Made by a program: the position numbers and the translations under genes. The notes under the pieces were generated by a model. The model made no database searches, had not been told where the DNA came from, and saw only the letters and a list, made by a program, of their open reading frames with translations. Positions 53,633-62,911 of a DNA stretch of 64,000 nt are shown in pieces. Numbering within the stretch: the stretch's first letter is position 1; every line of letters starts with the position of its first letter. The stretch is from Methanobacterium paludis. Lineage in GTDB: Archaea; Methanobacteriota; Methanobacteria; Methanobacteriales; Methanobacteriaceae. The DNA is taken from positions 310,001-374,000 of the forward strand of contig NC_015574.1 of assembly GCF_000214725.1 (NCBI RefSeq), in the 5' to 3' direction.

Positions 53633-54691
53633 TCAGATGCTCTCGGACTCTTTTGTTTTTAGTATCTTTCCGTAATAAACGGTTACAATAGCTCCAATTA
53701 CCGTGGGCATCAGGTAACTTACAAGGCGGTCTATAAGGCTTGCAGCTAGTACTATATCTGCCGGAACTCCCACGACCAGGAAAAGCCCTATCATTACACC
53801 TTCGCGGAGTCCTAAAGCCCCTGGAATTGTGGGGAGTATGGTTATCAAAAGTGCAATACTGTAGATAATTACCATGGGTATGAATGGAGGATATGAACCA
53901 ACAGCCACAAAGCAGAGGTACATTCTTACCATATCTATTAACCACATCCCAATGGAGATTATGAGGCCTAATGTGAACATTTTATGGTTCTGCAGGACTG
54001 TAAGGAAACCTGTGGAAAACCTTTCAACGTAATATATGATCTGTTCTGTTACGTATGAAAATGTTACTTCTTTTTTGGTCAGTTTTTTAAAGAAAGGGAA
54101 TACAGAACGTGCGATTGAAATAATAATTCTCTCTGCAATTTCTTTATTAATTCCAACATATATCAAGAGCCCGAAAAAAACCATGGTTATTAATATGAGC
54201 ACACTTATTGCGATAGCGCTCCAGATTGAGATATTCCACGTGAATATTAAATAAATTGCAAAAAGAGACACCATCAAAAATGGGAAGAACTCAAAAACCC
54301 TATCTGCACTTGCAGAAACGAATGCAAGGTCGAATGGAATCCCTTCAAGTTTGTTTACAAGATATGCGCGGAGAGGTTCTCCGCCTGCAGCTCCGGGAGT
54401 TACGTTGTTACCAAAAAGGCTTGAAAACATCATTAAAAAGAGTTTTTTAAAACCTGGAGAATGGTCAACAACGTCGAGTATCAATGACCAACGCAGTGTC
54501 CATGCTACAATCAGAAGAAGCTCTAAAATAATGGTTAAATATATTATATTGAGGTTTGAATGGCTCAAAACTTCAAGTATGTCGTTTAATCCCACTGCAA
54601 AAGATATAATAAATATGAGGAATGCACCGATTATAAATGTGATTATGATTTCCCATTTATGGTCTCGAATGAATTCCGAAGTAGTCTCCAT
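53633..54691 (-). CDS. UPF0104 family membrane protein (flippase-like)
   Basis: 352 aa with about eight membrane segments. Family motifs: AWTLRWSLIL (about 63-72), FSSLFGNNVTPGAAGGEPLRAYLV (about 88-111) and the C-terminal TILPTIPGALGLREGVMIGLFLVVGVP. The family is related to the membrane part of lysylphosphatidylglycerol synthase and is thought to move lipids or to supply a lipid-linked substrate. It has no ribosome site and could be leaderless. It stands between gar1 and an RraA-like gene on the same strand. Confidence 0.85.
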   Translation of the reverse strand: METTSEFIRDHKWEIIITFIIGAFLIFIISFAVGLNDILEVLSHSNLNIIYLTIILELLLIVAWTLRWSLILDVVDHSPGFKKLFLMMFSSLFGNNVTPGAAGGEPLRAYLVNKLEGIPFDLAFVSASADRVFEFFPFLMVSLFAIYLIFTWNISIWSAIAISVLILITMVFFGLLIYVGINKEIAERIIISIARSVFPFFKKLTKKEVTFSYVTEQIIYYVERFSTGFLTVLQNHKMFTLGLIISIGMWLIDMVRMYLCFVAVGSYPPFIPMVIIYSIALLITILPTIPGALGLREGVMIGLFLVVGVPADIVLAASLIDRLVSYLMPTVIGAIVTVYYGKILKTKESESI

Positions 54692-54855
54692 TTTAAAAAT
54701 TCTTTACGTTACAATATATCTACTTATCTGTTCTAACAATTTGGGATACTTACCTCATATTTTATTATAGTTTTCATATAGTTTCTCTTTGCAATTACAA
54801 CTTTAGTTTCTTAACTTATTTATATGGCCAAGATACTATTTTATATCCAAAATAC

Positions 54856-55536
54856 TTATTTTATAGCTAATATGTCTAAAAAAGAAGATCCGCAAGCTAT
54901 TTTACGGACAATTTCATCTTCACCTTTTATTATATTGAATGCTTCTTCTATGACCTCATCCAGAATGTGACTTGGCACTGCTACCACACCACAGTCATCG
55001 CCCATTATTAAGTCTCCCGGATTTACTACAGTGTTTCCGCATTTTATGGGAACGTTAATTTCTCCTTCGGCCTTAGCATCTCCGGCATTAGGTATAATAT
55101 CCCTTGAAAATACAGGGTAGTCCAGTTCCCTTATACCTGTGATGTCCCTTGCAGATCCATAGATAACAGTACCTATTATGCCGTGTTTTTGGGCAGTTCC
55201 CGATGCCATCTCACCCCAAACAGCAGGATCATCATTATCACAGCTTATTACAAGAACATCTCCGGGTTGAGCGGAATATATTCCTTTTATAACTGTTCCC
55301 CAATCATCGGCCATGGTTTTAACAGTTGTGGCCCTTCCTATAACTTTGATATTATCTTTTACAGGTTTAACTCCTGTAAGAGTACCGTTTTCTCCGGTAA
55401 CGTGCCTCATAGCATCTGATAAATTGGATGTTGTGATCTTTGATCGTGATAATTTAGAGATAGAATTTTTTGGCGAAAAATTGTTTAATAACAGCTCTGG
55501 TGAAAGTTTTTGTTTTTTTGAGACTTCCTCTGACAT
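54856..55536 (-). CDS. RraA-like / HMG aldolase-fold protein
   Basis: 226 aa. The RraA fold is seen from about residue 32: TTSNLSDAMRHVTG, GRATTVKTMADDWGTVIKGIYSAQPGDVLVISCDN, WGEMASGTAQKHGIIGTVIYGSARDITGIRELDYPVFSRDIIPNAG, and DLIMGDDCGVVAVP with the substrate Asp. Members are RNase E regulators or 4-hydroxy-4-methyl-2-oxoglutarate aldolases in bacteria; in methanogens an equivalent domain is fused to hexulose-phosphate synthase. Here it stands alone and its activity is unknown. The N-terminal 30 residues (KKQKLSPELLLNNFSPKNS) are extra. ATG after GAAGGG. Confidence 0.8.
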   Translation of the reverse strand: MSEEVSKKQKLSPELLLNNFSPKNSISKLSRSKITTSNLSDAMRHVTGENGTLTGVKPVKDNIKVIGRATTVKTMADDWGTVIKGIYSAQPGDVLVISCDNDDPAVWGEMASGTAQKHGIIGTVIYGSARDITGIRELDYPVFSRDIIPNAGDAKAEGEINVPIKCGNTVVNPGDLIMGDDCGVVAVPSHILDEVIEEAFNIIKGEDEIVRKIACGSSFLDILAIK

Positions 55537-55625
55537 ATCTTACCCTTCCATCCTTTAATCCATCATCTAATCTTTATCTCTTTTCATAATATGCATCGAA
55601 ATACATGAATAAATTACGTCTTATT

Positions 55626-55922
55626 TCAATCCTGTGGCGTTGTAACTTCCTCAATAAGTTTTTTACCTGCAACAACCTCGTCAACGCTGTGTATTGAGCC
55701 TCCGTACTGTTCTATTGCGCGGTTTATTTCCTCGAAGTTGAGTTCGTTTCCCTGCATTGTAACTTTAACGTTCTCTGTTTCTTTATCTATTTCCATGAGT
55801 GTGATGTTTACTCCGTCCACGCCGCTCAATTCACTTAAAAATATTGCAAATGATGGTATATTTGGTTCGTGTGGTTTTAATATGTCAAGAACTATTCTTA
55901 TAAGGCCCTTTGCCACTTTCAT
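55626..55922 (-). CDS. DUF211 domain protein
   Basis: 98 aa, full length for the family. It begins KGLIRIVLDILKPHEPNIPSFAIFLSEL, then GVNITLMEIDKETENVKVTMQGNELNFEEINRAIEQYGGSIHSVDEVVAG. DUF211 proteins are small, ferredoxin-like, archaeal and uncharacterised. The ATG follows GGAGG. It lies 89 bases upstream of the RraA-like gene and may be in one transcript with it. Confidence 0.88.
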   Translation of the reverse strand: MKVAKGLIRIVLDILKPHEPNIPSFAIFLSELSGVDGVNITLMEIDKETENVKVTMQGNELNFEEINRAIEQYGGSIHSVDEVVAGKKLIEEVTTPQD

Positions 55923-56680
55923 GTCCTCCGAAATCTTAATATCTTTTATTTTTTTTAATTAATGTATTTAGAACTAAAATCATTTTAGTGTTTTAATTCT
56001 GTACTCAGAAATATTTAAAACTTTACCTAAAAAATAAAATAAATTGTCAAGGGAGTTTCAGATTAAAATGTCCAAGTATAATAAGAATTCCAACAATTAG
56101 TCAAATTTTAAGGTTATCTTGATTAACATTCTATAAAATTTAACCCCCAGATTGAGAGGACTTGAATTAAAGGAAATGGATATTTTTGAGGAGGAATCTA
56201 TTTTTTCATTAACTGACCAAAAATTTTAAGATCCAACCTTAAAAATTGATATTATTAATTTTTTTGAATTATTTCTGTATCCACTTCAAAAATCGTATCC
56301 AAATCATTATTACTTGAATAACGAGTTTCATTAAATATTTTCATTTATTATTGATTGAATTGGTAATAAATTTTTTTAATAAAAACATTTTTTAACTTTT
56401 TATGTGAGAATAAATCGGTTATTCTGCACTGATTTTGATTGAAGCGACGTTGTAATATCTCTTAATCCTATAAATTACGGCTTAATTTTTAATGTAAGAA
56501 TTAAGTATTTAAATAACTAAATAAATAATATCAAGAGGGTACATTGTGAGATTCAATATACTCAACTCAAGGTATTATTAACATGCATAATAGTATTAAA
56601 AAACGGGGCCATCATAATTATAATATTAATTGCCACGTTGTTCGATAGGTACTATTTAGACATCATCAAAGGGCTTTACA
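55923..56680. other. 758-bp gene-free region
   Basis: The longest gap in the window. Only ORFs of fewer than 20 codons are present (for example near 56176), with no family resemblance, no tRNA-like element and no tandem repeat. It separates the minus-strand DUF211 promoter from the plus-strand UPF0292-dnaG genes, so it may contain long upstream leaders or an untranslated RNA that cannot be recognised by eye. Confidence 0.45.
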
Positions 56681-57088
56681 ATGAGTTTTAGAAGATTGTC
56701 TTGCATCATAGAAGAACTCAAAATCTGCGTGGAACAGGGAATGCCAATTCTTATCGAGGGAAAAAAGGATGAAAAAGCGCTACGCGAACTTGGTATCAAC
56801 GGCAATTTCATAAAAGTTTCGGGTTCAGGCCTTAAACTCTTTGAAATCGCAGAGATGGCTGCGCAGTCATCATCTAAAGTTATTATATTAACTGACTTTG
56901 ACAAAAAAGGTAATGAACTTGCCAAGAGGCTTTCATCAGACATACAAAGTCTTGGTTCTCATCCTGACCTTACTATAAGGCGTAAAATTATGGGAATCAC
57001 CCGGAAATATATAAAGGATATTGAGAGTCTTCCAAGACACATGCATCAACTGGAACTTGAAGAACACCCATGTGGTGATCCCTGGTAG
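56681..57088 (+). CDS. UPF0292 toprim-domain protein
   Basis: 135 aa. The Toprim fold is complete: PILIEGKKDEKALRELGI with the Glu (about 22-39), SKVIILTDFDKKGNELAKRL with DxD (about 64-83), and a basic C-terminal part (RRKIMGITRKYIKDIES). UPF0292 is an archaeal family near dnaG. The role may be in RNA or DNA processing, not shown. It is 94 bases upstream of dnaG and probably in the same transcript. Confidence 0.82.
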   Translation: MSFRRLSCIIEELKICVEQGMPILIEGKKDEKALRELGINGNFIKVSGSGLKLFEIAEMAAQSSSKVIILTDFDKKGNELAKRLSSDIQSLGSHPDLTIRRKIMGITRKYIKDIESLPRHMHQLELEEHPCGDPW

Positions 57089-57182
57089 TTACCATCAATA
57101 ATTTCCGTTAGGTACCAATGCCAGAGGGCAGTGATATTACTTATATCATGAAAGGTATCTACACATGAAGGAGGCCCAAAAC

Positions 57183-58337
57183 ATGGGAAAAGAAGAAATA
57201 AGTACAACTAAATATCTCATTCACGCTCAAATAAATGCTAACGGCATTGTTGAAAAGCCAGATGTTGTGGGAGCAATTTTTGGACAAACAGAAGGACTTT
57301 TAAGCAATGACCTTGATTTAAGGGAATTACAAAAGACAGGGAGGATAGGAAGAATAAAAGTAAACATAAACTCAAAAGCCGGCAGGTCCAAAGGGGAAAT
57401 AGTGATACCATCAAGCCTTGACAGGGTTGAAACAGCAATACTTGCAGCATCACTTGAAACTATAAACAGGGTAGGACCATGCGAAGCTTACATACAGGTT
57501 TCCAAGGTTGAAGATGTCCGCGCTGTGAAAAGGCGAAAAGTCGTAGATAGGGCAAAAGAACTCTACAAAGGAATGATGGAAGAGGTAACACCCGAAAGCC
57601 TAAAAATGATAGAAGAAGTCAAAGAAGCAATGAGGGTTCATGAAATAACAGAGTACGGTGATGAGAGACTTCCAGCCGGACCAAATGTCACAAGTTCCGA
57701 TGCAATTCTTGTTGTTGAAGGAAGGGCTGATGTTCTGAACCTCCTTCGATACGGTGTTAAAAATGCCATAGCTGTTGAAGGAGTTAGTGTTCCAAAAACA
57801 GTTGCTGAGCTAACCAAAAATAAGACAGTCACAGCATTCCTTGATGGAGATAGGGGTGGAGAACTCATTTTAAAAGAACTTCTTCAAGTTGGAGAGGTTG
57901 ATTATGTTACAAGAGCACCTAGGGGCAAAGAAGTTGAAGACCTTGCAAAAGATGAAGTTATGGTTGCTTTGAGGGACAAAGTACCCGTTGAACAGATATA
58001 CCATGACCTCGGTGTCAAGGTTGAAAAAGTTGAAAAGGTTGAACCAAAAGGTGGAGATAAAGTACAAGTCTTAAAAGGAATTTTAAAAGATTTGGAAGGT
58101 TCAGGAAATGCAGAAATCCTCGATGATGCTCTTAACATCTTAAAAGAAGTTAAGGTTGAAAATTTATACGATGAACTTAAAAATGTCAACAGCAATGCAT
58201 ACGCTGTTGTTTTTGACGGCGTAATAAGCCAGAGATTAATAGACATTGCAAAGGATAAAGGTTTAAAACAAATAGTGGCCGTTAGAATGAGTGAAGTTGT
58301 AAAAAAACCGAGCCCAATAAAGGTCTTAACCAGATAA
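57183..58337 (+). CDS. dnaG: Archaeal DnaG-like primase
   Basis: 384 aa from the ATG at 57183, which follows GAAGGAGGCC; an upstream ATG overlaps that site and is excluded. The Toprim core is AILVVEGRADVLNLLRYGVKNAIAVEG (about 170-196) and VTAFLDGDRGGELILKELL. Archaeal DnaG has primase activity in vitro and is also a core exosome subunit, binding RNA. The flanking regions (KYLIHAQINANGIVEKPDVVGAIFGQTEGLL at the start) match the archaeal type. Neighbour of UPF0292. Confidence 0.95.
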   Translation: MGKEEISTTKYLIHAQINANGIVEKPDVVGAIFGQTEGLLSNDLDLRELQKTGRIGRIKVNINSKAGRSKGEIVIPSSLDRVETAILAASLETINRVGPCEAYIQVSKVEDVRAVKRRKVVDRAKELYKGMMEEVTPESLKMIEEVKEAMRVHEITEYGDERLPAGPNVTSSDAILVVEGRADVLNLLRYGVKNAIAVEGVSVPKTVAELTKNKTVTAFLDGDRGGELILKELLQVGEVDYVTRAPRGKEVEDLAKDEVMVALRDKVPVEQIYHDLGVKVEKVEKVEPKGGDKVQVLKGILKDLEGSGNAEILDDALNILKEVKVENLYDELKNVNSNAYAVVFDGVISQRLIDIAKDKGLKQIVAVRMSEVVKKPSPIKVLTR

Positions 58338-58531
58338 AATTGTTTCAATGTTTAATTGAGTTCATAATTGGTTTAATTAAAATTAAACCATTAATCTCCT
58401 TTAATTTATTGAAGGATATCTGGAAATATTAAGAAATAGGGGCTGATTTTATTTTTTAGAGTCCCTCTAATGAAATTAAGTCTTATAGCATAAGTCCAAA
58501 TGATGGGTTAAAATTCTTTGGGGGGTATTCC

Positions 58532-60043
58532 ATGTACGTTAACATGAAAAAAGAGTTTTTAGGAGATATAAATACAACAAAAGATATTTTAATACCCAAA
58601 GATCCATTGGAAAGGGTTATAGGTCATGAAGAAATTATAAAATTCGTTAAAATCGCTGCAAAGCAGAGAAGAAACCTTCTTCTTGTTGGGCCGCCAGGTA
58701 TAGGTAAATCACTCATAGCACAGGCCATATCAGTTCACCTGAAAAAACCCGATGAAGAAATAACCGCGGTACACAACCCCGAAAGGCCAGAAAGGCCATT
58801 TGTCGAGGTTAAAACCCGGAAAGAAATGGAAAGCGAGAAAAAAGATCTTGAAAGGGCTGAAGGAGATGTTGTTGACCCTCACGATGTTCCCGAAGCTGTT
58901 GCAGAGAGGTTAGGCTTCAGATGTCCGCACTGTGGAAGTTACAACAACGCATATCAAAGTGTATGTCCTAACTGCGGCAGTGATAAATATGCTCAAATAA
59001 ACGCCAGGAGAAAACATTTAGGTGACCTTCTGGGAATGTTTGAGCAGATGAACTCCGGTGCAGACATCCCAAAAGAACGTGTTACAACAACACGAATGCG
59101 TAATGGAAGAGAAGAAGTTGTAAGCTACGAAAGAGTGGGCGGCGACGGAATAAAAATACTTGATCAACACGCTCTTGAAAAAAGAAGAGAAATTGTTGAG
59201 AATAAACCTAAAAATGTTATAGTGCCTCTTAAAAGGAATATGTTTATACAGGCAACAGGTGCAAGCGAAACAGAACTGCTGGGGGATGTGAGGCACGATC
59301 CATATGGAGGACATCCAGATCTTGGAACACAGCCCTACGAACGGGTTGTACCTGGTGCTGTTCACGAGGCACATGAAGGGGTTCTTTTTGTAGATGAAAT
59401 AGTTCACATTGCACCGTTGCAACGTTATATATTGAGTGCAATGCAAGATAAGGTCTTCCCAATAGTTGGAAGGAATCCACAGAGTGCTGGAAGTTCTGTT
59501 AGGGTTGACAATGTCCCATGTGACTTTATATTTGTTGGTGCATGTAATATAAGGGATATACAGTACATACTACCTCCACTTCGATCCAGAATACAGGGTG
59601 AAGGTTACGAGATACTTATGAAAACAACCATGCCAGATACAGAGGATAACGAAGCTAAAATTGCTCAGTTTGTAGCTCAAGAAATAGAGATGGATGGTAA
59701 GATACCCCACGCAACCAGAAGGGCTGTTGAACTTCTTATTGATAATGCTAAACGGAGAGCAGAAACTATAGATGACCAGAAGAATGCATTGACTTTAAGG
59801 CTTAGGGATCTCGGTGGAGTTCTTAAGATGGCCGGAGATATGGCAACTATGGATGGAAGCGAATTTATTGGGGAAAATCATATGCGATTTGCCGTAAAAA
59901 ACGCTGTTTCAATTGAGGATCAAATAATAGAGAGATATAAATCCTTTGAAAATGCTATAGAAAAGGATATATCCAGTTCTCAGCGTATGGGTAATGGAAA
60001 ATCTCGTACGCCCAATGAAAATGTTGACAGAAGCTATATGTAA
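58532..60043 (+). CDS. Lon-like AAA+ ATPase without protease domain, with zinc ribbon
   Basis: 503 aa; ATG start behind GGGGGGT. It has Walker A VGPPGIGKS (52-60), Walker B GVLFVDEI (283-290), and the sensor segment FVGACNIRDIQYILPPLRSRI (335-354), in the style of archaeal LonB (EVGDVRHDPxGG...ERVVPGAVHEAHEG). Between Walker A and B is a zinc ribbon (Cys131, Cys134, Cys145, Cys148; CPHCGSYNNAYQSVCPNCGS) where LonB has membrane segments. The serine protease domain of Lon is missing, and the protein ends after the AAA lid. So it is an ATPase relative of LonB, perhaps a regulator or chaperone. It is 39 bases upstream of xerA. Confidence 0.75.
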   Translation: MYVNMKKEFLGDINTTKDILIPKDPLERVIGHEEIIKFVKIAAKQRRNLLLVGPPGIGKSLIAQAISVHLKKPDEEITAVHNPERPERPFVEVKTRKEMESEKKDLERAEGDVVDPHDVPEAVAERLGFRCPHCGSYNNAYQSVCPNCGSDKYAQINARRKHLGDLLGMFEQMNSGADIPKERVTTTRMRNGREEVVSYERVGGDGIKILDQHALEKRREIVENKPKNVIVPLKRNMFIQATGASETELLGDVRHDPYGGHPDLGTQPYERVVPGAVHEAHEGVLFVDEIVHIAPLQRYILSAMQDKVFPIVGRNPQSAGSSVRVDNVPCDFIFVGACNIRDIQYILPPLRSRIQGEGYEILMKTTMPDTEDNEAKIAQFVAQEIEMDGKIPHATRRAVELLIDNAKRRAETIDDQKNALTLRLRDLGGVLKMAGDMATMDGSEFIGENHMRFAVKNAVSIEDQIIERYKSFENAIEKDISSSQRMGNGKSRTPNENVDRSYM

Positions 60044-60082
60044 CGTTAATCAAACGTATAAACTGAAACTATATCTGATACC

Positions 60083-61081
60083 ATGAACCCTTACTCAAAT
60101 CAACACTGGAGAAACTCTGAAGTGGGACCAACAAACTTGCAGGGATCAATTGCAGGCGAGTCCGGTTACATCGTAAGAGAGAATATTTTAGATGCATTTG
60201 ACTTTCCAGAGATGATAGAAGATTATCTCATGGAACTTGAGATAAGGAACTACTCAAAGAACACCATAAAAACTTACAGATCAATAATAAACAATTTTTA
60301 CAAATTTTTATTGACTGAAGATGATTTATATGATGAAAGACTAGTTTTAAGGGCATTCAAAAGGTATATACGTCATTTGAAACGTGAAAGAAACGTTTCC
60401 CAGAATTACATATACCTTGTTACAGTTGTTGTGAAGAAATTCTTTGAGTTTGGAGGTATAGGAGTGCTTAAAGAAGTTAAAACTCCTAAAAGAACAAAAT
60501 CTCTCCCTAAATCGCTTAGTGAAGATGAAGTGCAGCGTCTTATCCATGCCATGGACAAACCTAATTTTAATAATGGTCACACGCATCATTCAATGTCTTT
60601 GATGTTTCGAAACAAAGTTATATTAGCTCTGTTATATTCAACAGGGCTCAGGGTTTCTGAACTTGTAAACCTCCAAACAAACAGTTTGGATCTTGAAGAA
60701 AGGACAATAAGAATAAGAGGAAAAGGTGAAAAGGATAGGATAGTACTTTTTGATGATAAAACAGGGGAGCTCATTGAGGGTTACATTGAGAGAAGAGATT
60801 CTGACAGTGAATATCTGTTTGTCAACCGTTCAGGGAACCATTTAACGCCCCGTTACATTCAAATGATGATAAAAGATTATGCAAAAGCTGCAGGCATTAA
60901 AAAAAGGGTCACACCCCACATTTTAAGGCACTCCTTTGCAACCCACCTGTTAAAAAATGGTGTAGACATCAGGGCAATACAACAGCTTCTGGGCCATTCA
61001 AACCTTAGTACGACCCAGATTTATACCAGTGTGGACATGCACACCTTGAAGAATGTGTATGACAAGGCAAAATTGAGTTAA
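60083..61081 (+). CDS. xerA: Tyrosine recombinase XerA
   Basis: 332 aa. The N-terminal SAM-like domain (EDYLMELEIRNYSKNTIKTYRSIINNFYKFLL) binds the arm, and the catalytic domain has Arg190 (STGLRVSEL), His279 and Arg282 (TPHILRHSFATHLL), His305 (LLGHSNLST) and nucleophile Tyr314 (QIYTSV). Archaeal XerA resolves chromosome dimers at a dif site; the lack of nearby integrase partners and the conserved position argue that this is the housekeeping enzyme, not an element integrase. Residues 1-33 are extra. It is probably cotranscribed with the upstream Lon-like ATPase. Confidence 0.88.
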   Translation: MNPYSNQHWRNSEVGPTNLQGSIAGESGYIVRENILDAFDFPEMIEDYLMELEIRNYSKNTIKTYRSIINNFYKFLLTEDDLYDERLVLRAFKRYIRHLKRERNVSQNYIYLVTVVVKKFFEFGGIGVLKEVKTPKRTKSLPKSLSEDEVQRLIHAMDKPNFNNGHTHHSMSLMFRNKVILALLYSTGLRVSELVNLQTNSLDLEERTIRIRGKGEKDRIVLFDDKTGELIEGYIERRDSDSEYLFVNRSGNHLTPRYIQMMIKDYAKAAGIKKRVTPHILRHSFATHLLKNGVDIRAIQQLLGHSNLSTTQIYTSVDMHTLKNVYDKAKLS

Positions 61082-61566
61082 GGATTGTCCATGAATCCAA
61101 AATCTGAAAATATTTTTTAATAGATTTATAGAATAATTTTAACATAAACACTTCTTTTCTAGTAAATTTTTATTAAGAAAAGTTTTATAAAAAAAATTTT
61201 ATTATGGTAGTTTCATCTTTGGAATTGAGATCATAATAAAAAAAATTAAAATCTAAAAAAATAGTAGAAATCTCAATTTTACACTGCCATATATCCCAAT
61301 TAATACAAATTTGTAGAATAATCCAATTCCTAATTTTTTCAATTTATTTTTCTTAAATTCTATGCTAGTTTTTTCTATGCTAATTTTTAACCAGCAACCT
61401 AATGATCAGGGCAGGTTAATGTTTATGGTTTATAATGAGAATATTGGAGCAATGATAAGGTTAGGTTTATAGAGTTTAAGATAGAAGTTGGAAATAAGAT
61501 TTAGAATAAAATAAAAACTGTGATTTTTCAATATTTTGAATGTCATTAAGTTTAAGGGCGCATCAA
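61082..61566. other. 485-bp region after xerA
   Basis: AT-rich. I found no ORF, RNA gene or clear dif-like 28-bp palindrome. A T-rich stretch at 61145-61200 probably terminates the xerA transcript. Confidence 0.45.
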
Positions 61567-62754
61567 ATGGCAGACCAATCCAGCAAATATAAAGATATAG
61601 TTAAAGCAAACGCATGGAAATTCATAATACTGCTTGGAATAGTCAGTCTTCTTGCAGATATGACCTATGAAGGTGCTAGAAGTATCACAGGACCTTATTT
61701 GGCTATTTTAGGTGCCAGTGCCACTGTTGTGGGTTTTGTGTCCGGGTTTGGAGAGCTTGTGGGTTACGTCCTTAGATTCTTCTCAGGATATCTCAGCGAC
61801 AAGACTAGGCAGTACTGGGCCATAACCATAGTTGGATACGCCGTAAATCTTTTAGCAGTACCTTTGCTGGCCCTGGCTGGAAGCTGGGAAATTGCAGCAA
61901 TGCTCATAATAACAGAAAGGTTCGGGAAAGCCATAAGAACGCCTGCAAGGGATGTTATGCTTTCTCATGCCACATCCGGGGTGGGAAGCGGCTGGGGATT
62001 CGGAGTTCACGAGGCAATGGACCAAATAGGGGCCATAATGGGTCCATTAATAGTTGCAGCGGTTTTATTCTTCAATGGAACCTACCGTACAGGTTTTGCG
62101 CTGTTACTTATACCTGCACTGCTGGCACTGATTGTGCTTGTGCTTTCCCGCTTTCTTTACCCTCATCCTCACCATCTGGAACTCAGTCAACCTAAATTAG
62201 AAACTAAAGGATTTAAAAGGATATACTGGATATATATCGCTGCGGTGGCTCTTATAGCCGCGGGTTTTACAGACTTCCCCCTCATTGCATACCACTTCCA
62301 GAAAAGTGTTGTAGTTTCTGCTGCTATTATACCAATTTTCTATGCCGTAGCAATGGGAGTGGACGCCATTGCCGCATTGATTTTTGGTAGATTATTTGAT
62401 AAGGTCGGTGTTTCCATAATGATAGTGGTTGCATTGTTATCTGCGCTTTTTGCACCTCTCGTGTTTTTCGGAGGATTTTACGCAGCTTTAGTAGGAATGG
62501 CTTTGTGGGGTATAGGTTTGGGAGCTCAGGAATCCATAATGATGGCAGCAGTGGCAATAATGTCCCCGGTTGAAAAGAGGGGAGTTGCATACGGTGCTTT
62601 TAACATGATTTATGGTGTGTGCTGGTTTTTAGGAAGTGTTTTAATGGGAGTACTCTACGACATTTCCATATTTTACTTGGTTGTGTTTTCTATGGTCATG
62701 CAGCTTTCATCAATACCTTTATTCATTGTTATAAGGAAAATAACAGGGAAATAG
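61567..62754 (+). CDS. MFS transporter
   Basis: 395 aa from the ATG at 61567 (an ATG at 61540 is in frame but has no ribosome site). Eleven to twelve membrane segments. The first segments include LLGIVSLLADMTYEGARSITGPYLAILGASATVVGFVSGFGELVGYVLR, and the cytoplasmic loop YLSDKTRQYWAITIVGY matches MFS motif A. KRGVAYGAFNMIYGVCWF near residue 350 is the C-terminal counterpart. The DMTYEG motif is frequent in archaeal and bacterial members of unknown substrate. It stands alone. Confidence 0.85.
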   Translation: MADQSSKYKDIVKANAWKFIILLGIVSLLADMTYEGARSITGPYLAILGASATVVGFVSGFGELVGYVLRFFSGYLSDKTRQYWAITIVGYAVNLLAVPLLALAGSWEIAAMLIITERFGKAIRTPARDVMLSHATSGVGSGWGFGVHEAMDQIGAIMGPLIVAAVLFFNGTYRTGFALLLIPALLALIVLVLSRFLYPHPHHLELSQPKLETKGFKRIYWIYIAAVALIAAGFTDFPLIAYHFQKSVVVSAAIIPIFYAVAMGVDAIAALIFGRLFDKVGVSIMIVVALLSALFAPLVFFGGFYAALVGMALWGIGLGAQESIMMAAVAIMSPVEKRGVAYGAFNMIYGVCWFLGSVLMGVLYDISIFYLVVFSMVMQLSSIPLFIVIRKITGK

Positions 62755-62911
62755 TTCTATTTATAAAATTTTAGATTTAATGAATAGGATATATTGAAAT
62801 CGAACAGGAGAAATATTTTATTAACAAAGAAACTATTCATGTTAAATATTATGCTGGATAAATTTATTTACTAATTATTGGCTCAAAACAATTTTAATTG
62901 GGGGAATATGG

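Noticed and set aside
55923..56680. Possible structured RNA in the longest gap
   Set aside because: No tRNA-like T-loop, no GC-rich island and no stable palindrome were visible. In an AT-rich genome, stable RNAs usually stand out by higher GC.
60083..61081. XerA-type gene read as the integrase of a mobile element
   Set aside because: The neighbours are core genes (dnaG, UPF0292), no tRNA target or att repeat is seen, and the length and motifs fit the chromosomal dimer-resolving enzyme.
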